The notes beneath the pieces are model-generated. The model searched no databases, was not told the DNA's origin, and saw nothing but the letters and a program-made list of their open reading frames with translations. 8,085 bases of DNA, taken from positions 1-8,085 of the forward strand of contig CAMCPC010000046.1 in assembly GCA_945876665.1 (NCBI GenBank). Direction: 5' to 3'. Shown piece after piece: positions 1 through 6,075 of this stretch. The translations under genes were made by a program, and so were the position numbers. Within the stretch, counting starts at the first letter, position 1; each line of letters opens with the position of its first letter. Source of the stretch: an uncultured Oscillospiraceae bacterium (lineage in GTDB: Bacteria > Bacillota > Clostridia > UBA1381).

Positions 1-258
1 AATGTCAGGCTTTTCACGCTTGAATATTCTTCTCAGCTCCTTGACTGCCGCAAAATCAAGCGATTTATCGGCAATCCCGTCAACCTCTATGACCTTTATT
101 TTCATTTTGTCTATATGAGGCTTTAAAAGGCTGTTTTTCGGCAGTACAACCTTTACATCAAATGTGTCATAATCAAAATTTTCAAGCAGAGTGAGCAGAC
201 ATTTTCCTGCTCCTCCTATGTTTGTATCCGAGGATACCTCAATAACCTTTATTTTCAT
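1..258 (-). CDS. Glycosyltransferase family 4-like protein, N-terminal fragment (3' end outside window)
   Basis: The first 86 codons are visible and the gene runs off the left edge. The start MKIKVIEVSSDTNIGGAGK has the first Rossmann beta strand followed by the glycine-rich loop (G15-G16-A17-G18) typical of the N-terminal acceptor domain of GT-B fold family 4 glycosyltransferases. A second strand (DVKVVLP, 34-40) and a third (KIKVIEV, 53-59) follow. The start is secure: ATG is preceded by GGAGGGAG with a 5-base spacer, and it overlaps the stop of the upstream ligase gene by 4 bases (ATGA), indicating translational coupling. It probably transfers a sugar from a nucleotide-sugar to a cell-wall polysaccharide precursor in the cytoplasm. 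Donor and acceptor cannot be told from this fragment. The catalytic C-terminal half is not visible, so the family call rests on fold pattern and context. Confidence 0.8.
   Translation of the reverse strand, partial: MKIKVIEVSSDTNIGGAGKCLLTLLENFDYDTFDVKVVLPKNSLLKPHIDKMKIKVIEVDGIADKSLDFAAVKELRRIFKREKPDI
83..105 (-). repeat. In-frame near-repeat of the gene's own first 23 bases (copy 2)
   Basis: This stretch matches 236-258 at 21 of 23 positions. Read on the minus strand, both encode MKIKVIEV, as residues 52-59 here and residues 1-8 in the other copy, 153 bases (51 codons) apart in the same frame. The ATG at 105 has no Shine-Dalgarno site before it, so it is not a convincing internal start. It may be chance convergence of two parallel beta strands or a small internal duplication. 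Confidence 0.6.
236..258 (-). repeat. In-frame near-repeat (copy 1, at the start codon)
   Basis: Start-codon copy of the 23-base near-repeat described at 83-105. It encodes the first eight residues of the partial glycosyltransferase, and the ATG is its first codon. Confidence 0.6.
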
Positions 259-2132
259 TCGGTCTCCCTCCTATATGGAACTGCTATATGCCTTAATGCC
301 ATACCAAGCCCCATTACCATAAAGAATACTGCCATTACTCTGTAATTATAGAAGGTATAGTCAAACATACTCTGTACCAGAAATCCTATAACTCCGCTCG
401 CAAGCGCCAGCGCAAGCATTGAATTTTCACTCTTTTTATCCGCGCTCCTGTACACAATGGACATTTTCTTTGCAAAGACTATCTGCATTATAAGGAATAC
501 GCCAAGTCCGCTTATTCCTGCCTCAACGAGAAGCTGCAAAAACAGATTATGCGAGTGCGGCGCGATAATAGCGTTATATGAGAAGAACGGATACACCTGT
601 GCGAATGCCGCCTCTCCCATACCTATTCCGCCGAACCAATAATGCTTCATCATGCCGAGTGTTCCCATCCATATATAAACGCGGTATGAGGTTGATGTGT
701 CCTCCATATTGCCCACACTCATAAGACGGTCAACTATTGTCTGAGGAACTACAAACGGCAGTATACAAAGGACTATCGGGATAAGTCCCCACCATTTGCC
801 CTCATAGAACGTCACAAATATCACAACGCTTACCATAAAGCCTATCCAGCAGCCTCTTGACTGTGTAAGAACAAGGCAAAGCGCAAGCACAAGGAACATT
901 GCGCCGTATGTCCATTTTGATAATTCCTTCCACTTGTATTTGAGCATATACACCGCCGCGACAGGCAGTATAAGCAGCAGATATTCTCCAAGCACGTTAG
1001 GATTACCAAGTGTTGAATACACACGCATGGTCGCGTCCTCAAACATTTCCTCGTCAATCCATGCGTTGGAGGTTGTCCATCCGAACACGTACTGCATAAC
1101 ACCGTACAGCGCAACAAGCGCGCCTGATATTACAAGCAGCTTGAACAAGCCGTAAAGCTGTTCCTTTGTTTTTACGGTGTTAATCACCACGAAGTAAAAG
1201 CCGACAAACACCAAATACATTGCCCATACCTTAAGACTTCCCATTCTTGCAAAAGACGCAAGCGACGATATGAGAAGCACGATAAGGAACAGCACCATAC
1301 ACAAGCCTACTCCGTCAAAGCGCCATTTGAAATTCCGTTCTTTTACTGATTTTATAACCATCGACAGAGCCGTCCATATGCAAAGACCTGCCAATACCAT
1401 TGTCGGCACAAACGGTGCAGCAAACACTGCTGCGTAAACTCCCGTTACAGGCGCATACATAACAAGCACAAGTCCGAATATCGCAAACGGAATAACTGCA
1501 CCGTAGAGCATACTTACGCTCATTGCCGTGCCTGTCACTATTCCGCCTGTAAGCGCAAGGACAAGCCTTAAAACACCGTGCGTCTGTGCTTCATCATAAA
1601 ATTCAAAATCCAGATTTTTAAAGCCTGCCATTCCCTTTATTATGCCTACAAACTTACTCGGATTAAGGAACGACATAACATTGTAATTGAATATACACAT
1701 TATAGCTCCAAGTGCGCCGGCTATAAGCGCAATCTTTGACAAATGGCGCGAAGACGCGCAGTAGCTTAATGCCATTGAAATAAGCATAATTCCGAAGAAC
1801 CGCGTATTCAGAGCCATAAAATTCTGTATATACGTCTTTGCCCATACGCATATAAAGCTTTGGGAAATGTTCTTTTCAAAAAAGTCACTTGCTTTATTTT
1901 TTACAGCCGTCAGTAACGTAAAAGGAAGAAAACATACCTTTGACGATTTACTTTCCGTACTTGCTCCGTCAGCGTTATTTCTGCGAAGCTTATTCATTAT
2001 CACGCTGTTCTTCCATGAAGATGAAATTCCGTTGTAAATCTTCATGAGCAGCGCATATATTCCGCTGTTCTTAAAGCATCTTCCGAATGCCTTAAAAAAT
2101 GCTGCCAGCGAAGATATTATAAGACTGTTCAT
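255..2132 (-). CDS. O-antigen ligase / Wzy_C family membrane protein with N-terminal extension
   Basis: A 625-residue polytopic membrane protein of the WaaL/Wzy_C superfamily, whose members polymerise or ligate lipid-linked glycans on the outer face of the membrane. Visible family signs are an NPN turn (377-379) before a membrane helix, TQSRG (423-427), R484 in a TSYR segment of the extracytoplasmic loop, a glycine-rich GGIGMG (501-506), and the hallmark HSHNLFLQLLVEAG (526-539) with H526/H528 and E537. DY (591-592) precedes the last helix. Hydrophobic helices fill roughly 110-615. The first 100 residues are a less hydrophobic, basic extension with repeated KNS-type motifs. The start ATG follows AGGAAAGGG and lies 4 bases after the murJ stop. 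In this operon it probably joins or polymerises the glycan flipped by the MurJ-like protein. Whether it acts as ligase or polymerase cannot be decided from sequence. Confidence 0.87.
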   Translation of the reverse strand: MNSLIISSLAAFFKAFGRCFKNSGIYALLMKIYNGISSSWKNSVIMNKLRRNNADGASTESKSSKVCFLPFTLLTAVKNKASDFFEKNISQSFICVWAKTYIQNFMALNTRFFGIMLISMALSYCASSRHLSKIALIAGALGAIMCIFNYNVMSFLNPSKFVGIIKGMAGFKNLDFEFYDEAQTHGVLRLVLALTGGIVTGTAMSVSMLYGAVIPFAIFGLVLVMYAPVTGVYAAVFAAPFVPTMVLAGLCIWTALSMVIKSVKERNFKWRFDGVGLCMVLFLIVLLISSLASFARMGSLKVWAMYLVFVGFYFVVINTVKTKEQLYGLFKLLVISGALVALYGVMQYVFGWTTSNAWIDEEMFEDATMRVYSTLGNPNVLGEYLLLILPVAAVYMLKYKWKELSKWTYGAMFLVLALCLVLTQSRGCWIGFMVSVVIFVTFYEGKWWGLIPIVLCILPFVVPQTIVDRLMSVGNMEDTSTSYRVYIWMGTLGMMKHYWFGGIGMGEAAFAQVYPFFSYNAIIAPHSHNLFLQLLVEAGISGLGVFLIMQIVFAKKMSIVYRSADKKSENSMLALALASGVIGFLVQSMFDYTFYNYRVMAVFFMVMGLGMALRHIAVPYRRETE

Positions 2133-2136
2133 ACAC

Positions 2137-3678
2137 TCACCCTTTCCTGTTTAAAATATTTTTCAAGTCGTCCACACCTGTTACAAGTAACATCAGCGCG
2201 TATACAATAACTCCTGCCGCGCCGCATATAGCAATCAGTATTATGTTGCCGGCAAGTCCCTCAAAGCGTCCGCCCGTAAACGAATATACCGCCCACACTG
2301 CAGCCGCCATAATCACCGTTGACAAAAGCGACTTGAATATTGTCACGAAATCGCTTTTTTTCATCATGCCGGAATATTTCCTTTTCATGCTCACGGCATT
2401 CAATACCGCATTGCATATGCTTCCGCAGGCGGTTGCAAGCGCAAGACCGTTTGTCTGCATGAAGTTAAACAGGATATATGCCAGAACAACATTTACAACC
2501 ATACTCAATATTGAGTTTATCATCGGTATTTTTGATTCCTGCATTGAGAAAAAGGTCTTTGACAAAACCTCATTTATCGCAAGTCCCGCCATGCCGATTG
2601 AATAGTATTTAAGCAATACCGAAATTGCCGATATACCCTCACTTGTCATTTTTCCGTGACCGTAAATTATCGTTGCGACAGGCTGTGACAATATCATAAA
2701 TCCCGCCATAAGCGGCAGTATCACCATAAACATTGAGCGTACCGACATTGAAAACAAGCTTTTCGCGTCATCGTCACGCTTATCCGCGATTGCCTGTGCA
2801 AGCTTCGGAAAAATCAGATTAGTTACAACAAAGCTCACAACACCTGTTACAATCAGATATAATCTGCTTGACTGCTGAATATAGGTTACCGCGCTGTCGA
2901 TATTTGACGCAAGGCGCTGATTTACAATCGTATAAAGCGGCTGTACCCATGTCGCAATAAGCATAGGTCCTGCAAGCTTAATAGCCTGCATAATATATTT
3001 ATCCTTAAACCGAAAATCAGGTCTGAATTTTACCCCGAATTTCTTTATCCACGGCACTTCTATCAGGAATTGCAGACTCCAAGCTATAATCATTGTCACC
3101 GCAAGTCCGTATATTCCGAACCTTTTTCCGAGCGTTACATAATAAAGTATAATCGCAAGATTGGAAACAAGGCTGATTATTGACGGGATATTGTATTCAC
3201 CAAAGGACTGCAATAATCCCACAAACGAAAACGCAAGTCCCGTAAATATTATCATCGGGAACATTATTGCCGTCAGATTTGCGGTAAGCTGCTGCTTTGC
3301 GCCGTCATAATTGGGTGCCATGAACTGTGCAAGCTGTGTGCGAAACAGTATTCCGGCAATTGATATAAGCACCGTTATACATACTATCATCGTGACAAAT
3401 TTGTTCACAAAGCCCATTGCCTCATCCTTGCCGTGTTCTGCCATTATATTATTGAACACAGGGATAAACGTTGCTGATATTACGCCGCCTACCACCACGT
3501 CAAACAGAGTTGTCGGAATGGTTGACGCAGTATTAAAAGCGTCCGATTCTATTCCCGCTCCGAAAAATGCCGTAAGAAGCGAATCACGCGCCAGTCCAAG
3601 AACCTTTGAAAGCAGTGTTGCCGCAACCATGAAAACAGCCGTCAGAAGCATTTTCTGTCCTGTGCTTTTTACCTTCAA
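2137..3678 (-). CDS. murJ: MurJ/MviN-family lipid-linked glycan flippase (TTG start)
   Basis: A 513-residue MOP-superfamily flippase of normal MurJ length. Family signs include the N-terminal pattern SKVLGLARD (24-32, with K25, R31 and D32), then FG, then DAFNTASTIPTTLFD (46-60) and GGVISATFIPVF (64-75). R255 lies in the segment VQPLYTIVNQR, near a position where the family carries a functional arginine. About 14 hydrophobic helices are spread along the protein. MurJ moves lipid II, the peptidoglycan precursor, across the membrane. Here its place between a GT4-CsaB fusion and a ligase suggests it could instead, or also, flip a cell-wall polysaccharide precursor. The chosen start is TTG, overlapping the upstream stop by 4 bases (TTGA) with AAGGAAG 9 bases before it. 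There is no ATG upstream before an in-frame stop, and the next ATG (residue 10) has a poor ribosome-binding site. Confidence 0.93.
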   Translation of the reverse strand: MKVKSTGQKMLLTAVFMVAATLLSKVLGLARDSLLTAFFGAGIESDAFNTASTIPTTLFDVVVGGVISATFIPVFNNIMAEHGKDEAMGFVNKFVTMIVCITVLISIAGILFRTQLAQFMAPNYDGAKQQLTANLTAIMFPMIIFTGLAFSFVGLLQSFGEYNIPSIISLVSNLAIILYYVTLGKRFGIYGLAVTMIIAWSLQFLIEVPWIKKFGVKFRPDFRFKDKYIMQAIKLAGPMLIATWVQPLYTIVNQRLASNIDSAVTYIQQSSRLYLIVTGVVSFVVTNLIFPKLAQAIADKRDDDAKSLFSMSVRSMFMVILPLMAGFMILSQPVATIIYGHGKMTSEGISAISVLLKYYSIGMAGLAINEVLSKTFFSMQESKIPMINSILSMVVNVVLAYILFNFMQTNGLALATACGSICNAVLNAVSMKRKYSGMMKKSDFVTIFKSLLSTVIMAAAVWAVYSFTGGRFEGLAGNIILIAICGAAGVIVYALMLLVTGVDDLKNILNRKG

Positions 3679-5876
3679 AACGCAACACTTCCTTTTTCAT
3701 AAAGTTCAATGGCATATTTGCCGTTAAGCTTCGCCTGTCCTTTTAACTCGCAATAATTATCCTCTAAATCCTTCTTTATCTCGTCATAATTGCTTACGCA
3801 ATCGTCAAGAGCATTCCTTAGCTTATCATAGCTTATATGCTGAACATCAAGATAATGCGTCTGATGTGTATATTCCATAAAGCTGCTTATCTTAGGGTCA
3901 TACACCAGACCGATAAGCGGTACGGCATTTATTACCGCATATATCAGTGTATGCAATCTCATACCAATACATAAACCAAAGCATTTCATTACAGACATCA
4001 TATCATCAACGCTGTAGCGTTTTTCAATTATTGACGCTTCATGCTTCATTTTGCGTTTTATACTTTGCAGAATAGCCATATCACGGCTCGACTGCATCGG
4101 CAGTAATACAGTATGATACCCGTACCTTTCATATGCGTAATCACAAACATCGGCAACCGTGTCCTCAAAGCCTGCTTCAAGATTCTGCCAGCGTCTAACC
4201 GATACGCCGAGGATTTTTGCGTCCCTTGGCACACCCTCATCTGCAAGGATAGCTTTTCCGCGCTGCTCATCGGCTATATCCAGTTCGAGAGCAGGGTCTG
4301 CCGTTACCTTTACGTTTTTGTTGTCAACTCCGATTTCACGAAGCGTCTTATATGAACGTTCATCACGAAGTGTTATAAGGTCAACCTTGTTCAGTATTTT
4401 TCTTGTTTTTGCTATATTCCTTTTCTTTTCAAGAGGACCTATACCGTTCGAATACAGCATTACCTTGAGTTTTTTCTTCAACGCAAGTGATATAATCGTA
4501 AGGTAATACCACAGCGATTTTGTGCTTGTTCTATCCTGAATAAGTGTACCGCCGCCCGAAATAAGCATTTCAGCATTTTTCATATGCTTCATTATCTTTG
4601 GAAGATTAATTCTGCTTATCGCTTTTACCTTATAATCCTCCATCGTTTCGCGCGGATTTGCGCTGAGAACCACAATGTTCGGACTTTCCTTATACTTCTT
4701 TAAATCCTGTATTATTGCTTTGAGCAGAGCGTCATCACCGCTGTTTTTAAAGCCGTAATAACCCGAAATAAGTATTTCCTTATTCTTCTGCAGCGCCCAG
4801 TCATAGACCTTTATACTGTCGTCCGCCATACGGCTTACGGAATAATCCTTCTTTATAAGTTCTCTGCCGTAATTACCGAGTTCTTTCTGTTCATTTTCGC
4901 TAAGGCTGAAAAACTTTAATATATCGTTCTTTATAAGCTCACCCGATGACCCGGCGCAGCCGCGGCAGCAGAAATTTGTATCAATTCCGACAGACAGCTT
5001 GCTTTCGTCAAAAAGACCTATATAGCCCTCGTTACCCGCTATTATAACAGGCTTGTCCGCCGCCATAGCCTCAAGTGCCGCGCGGCTTACGCCCACGAAC
5101 AGCTTGCACGGCGCGATAAGCTTATTTATATCCGTTCTCGCGCCTGTCATAACTATTACTTCTCTGCCAAGCTGCGAATTGACCTTCTGCGCCATTGTCT
5201 GTACGTTATTAAAGTCATCACCCGCGCCGACAACAATCACCTTTAGCTTGTCTATCTTCTTATCAAGCTCAGGAATAACCTCAATAAGCTGTTTTGCCAC
5301 AAGGCTGCGTGACTCGTCCAGACGGCTTACATATGTTATAACCGTTTCATCGTCCTTAATGCCAAGCTCCTGCTTTATATCAGCGCAGTCGGTATCAGGT
5401 GAAAACTTGTCAGTGTCTATACCGTTTATCGTGACGTTTATATCACCCTCCGGCACATGGTAGTTATCCATAAGATACGTCTTTATATCCTCCGAAACAG
5501 CAACCACCTTTTCTCCCCAGTCGGTTATATATTTAAGTCCGTAGCCTGTGTTGAATACCCAGTGCGCGGTCGTCACAAACGGGAATTTCATTTTCTTGTG
5601 AAGCTTGCCGAGTATAAATGACGGTATTCTCGCATGAGAATGTACTATGTCAATATTTTCCTCTTTTATTATTTTCTTTAACAGCCTTGTCGCCTTCATC
5701 ATGTTAAAGGGATTTTTATTTTGCAGAGGAACTCTGTAATGCTTTATTCCGTCCTCCTCAAGCTCCTTTACGTAAACGCCGCCGTTTGACGTTACTATAA
5801 CGTTAAATCCCTTGCGTTTAAGCTCCTTTGCCAGCTCAACCACATGAGTTTCGGCGCCGCCGATATTTAACTGCAT
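3675..5876 (-). CDS. csaB: Bifunctional GT4 glycosyltransferase / CsaB-type polysaccharide pyruvyltransferase fusion
   Basis: A 733-residue two-domain protein. Residues 1-360 are a GT-B family 4 glycosyltransferase: NIGGAETHVVELAKEL (4-19), VHSHARIPSF (78-87), NGID (151-154), SRLDESRS (184-191) and SRAALEAMAADKPVI (264-278). Residues 366-700 are a polysaccharide pyruvyltransferase domain: SGYYGFKNSGDDALL (371-385), SGGGTLIQD (440-448), SNGIGPL (476-482), LRDERS (503-508) and GMRLHTLIYAVINAVPLIG (638-656). CsaB enzymes add a pyruvate ketal from phosphoenolpyruvate to N-acetylmannosamine of secondary cell-wall polymers, the ligand of SLH domains. It is the first gene visible in the operon, and its stop overlaps the murJ start. 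The start is doubtful. ATG 5876 has no Shine-Dalgarno site and begins after the expected first beta strand; the same frame reads ANILLSL just upstream, then meets TGA at 5898-5900. The domain calls are firm; the true N-terminus is not. Confidence 0.92.
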   Translation of the reverse strand: MQLNIGGAETHVVELAKELKRKGFNVIVTSNGGVYVKELEEDGIKHYRVPLQNKNPFNMMKATRLLKKIIKEENIDIVHSHARIPSFILGKLHKKMKFPFVTTAHWVFNTGYGLKYITDWGEKVVAVSEDIKTYLMDNYHVPEGDINVTINGIDTDKFSPDTDCADIKQELGIKDDETVITYVSRLDESRSLVAKQLIEVIPELDKKIDKLKVIVVGAGDDFNNVQTMAQKVNSQLGREVIVMTGARTDINKLIAPCKLFVGVSRAALEAMAADKPVIIAGNEGYIGLFDESKLSVGIDTNFCCRGCAGSSGELIKNDILKFFSLSENEQKELGNYGRELIKKDYSVSRMADDSIKVYDWALQKNKEILISGYYGFKNSGDDALLKAIIQDLKKYKESPNIVVLSANPRETMEDYKVKAISRINLPKIMKHMKNAEMLISGGGTLIQDRTSTKSLWYYLTIISLALKKKLKVMLYSNGIGPLEKKRNIAKTRKILNKVDLITLRDERSYKTLREIGVDNKNVKVTADPALELDIADEQRGKAILADEGVPRDAKILGVSVRRWQNLEAGFEDTVADVCDYAYERYGYHTVLLPMQSSRDMAILQSIKRKMKHEASIIEKRYSVDDMMSVMKCFGLCIGMRLHTLIYAVINAVPLIGLVYDPKISSFMEYTHQTHYLDVQHISYDKLRNALDDCVSNYDEIKKDLEDNYCELKGQAKLNGKYAIELYEKGSVAF
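3688..3694 (-). promoter_or_regulatory. Ribosome-binding site supporting the TTG start of murJ
   Basis: AAGGAAG on the minus strand lies 9 bases before TTG (3678-3676), inside the last codons of the upstream fusion gene. It favours the TTG over the ATG nine codons further in, which has only a weak purine stretch before it. Confidence 0.65.
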
Positions 5877-5913
5877 CAGTGATAAAAGGATATTCGCTCA
5901 TATTTTCAAAATA

Positions 5914-5920
5914 CTCACCT
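5914..5920 (-). promoter_or_regulatory. Ribosome-binding site upstream of the GT4-CsaB gene, not aligned with the open frame's ATG
   Basis: AGGTGAG is the only good Shine-Dalgarno match before the fusion gene. It sits 4 bases before TTG (5909-5907), which is in frame with the glycosyltransferase but reaches TGA after three codons. The out-of-frame ATG at 5901 is rather far from it (12 bases), and the open-frame ATG at 5876 is about 37 bases away. This conflict marks the 5' end as disrupted or unusually initiated. Confidence 0.6.
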
Positions 5921-5940
5921 GCTCTTACATACATAAATAC

Positions 5941-5968
5941 ATATAATAAAAAAAGCAAAAAATAGCAA
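5941..5968 (-). promoter_or_regulatory. Candidate promoter for the minus-strand polysaccharide operon
   Basis: On the minus strand, TTGCTA (5968-5963) could be a -35 box and TTATAT (5946-5941) a -10 box with a 16-base spacer. The spacer is T-rich. It lies a short distance upstream of the AGGTGAG ribosome-binding site. The boxes match consensus only partly, and the AT-rich surroundings offer alternatives such as TATTAT at 5948-5943. Confidence 0.35.
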
Positions 5969-6012
5969 GCGTTTTAGAATAATATATATTTTTCGAGAAA
6001 TTAAAAAAACAT

Positions 6013-6041
6013 TTTACAAATCTTTATTTATATGTTATAAT
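6013..6041 (+). promoter_or_regulatory. Sigma-A promoter with extended -10 for the sodium symporter gene
   Basis: TTTACA (6013-6018) and a perfect TATAAT (6036-6041) are separated by exactly 17 bases, and TG at 6033-6034 supplies an extended -10 element. Transcription should start near 6048, giving a leader of about 28 bases, too short for a riboswitch. A-tracts upstream (around 6003-6009) could act as an UP-like element. Confidence 0.82.
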
Positions 6042-6060
6042 AAAGGTATTATTTTAATTT

Positions 6061-6068
6061 GAGGGGAG
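6061..6068 (+). promoter_or_regulatory. Strong ribosome-binding site that decides the symporter start
   Basis: GAGGGGAG ends 7 bases before ATG 6076-6078, an ideal spacing. The TTG immediately before it (6073-6075) would be only 4 bases away, so the ATG is preferred. Confidence 0.8.
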
Positions 6069-6075
6069 AATTTTG

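Noticed and set aside
3311..3727. A 138-codon plus-strand open frame across the murJ/csaB junction.
   Set aside because: It is antisense to two strongly supported conserved genes, with no ribosome-binding site or domain pattern.
5053..5463. A 136-codon plus-strand open frame.
   Set aside because: It lies entirely inside the GT4 domain on the opposite strand and is serine/isoleucine-rich, as expected for an antisense shadow; it has no recognisable domain.
5836..5901. A 21-codon frame starting at ATG 5901 (MSEYPFITDAV...), overlapping the start of the GT4-CsaB gene.
   Set aside because: Its arginine-rich end is simply the glycosyltransferase glycine-loop DNA read in another frame, and the ribosome-binding site is too far away. 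It is more likely a by-product of the disturbed gene start than a real leader peptide.
5961..5976. A cre-like operator (AAGCGTTT core) between the divergent promoters.
   Set aside because: The central core fits, but three flanking consensus positions of the catabolite-repression site fail and the dyad is poor.
6042..6075. A possible riboswitch or leader RNA before the symporter gene.
   Set aside because: The predicted leader is only about 28 bases and has no stem-loop, too short for a known riboswitch.
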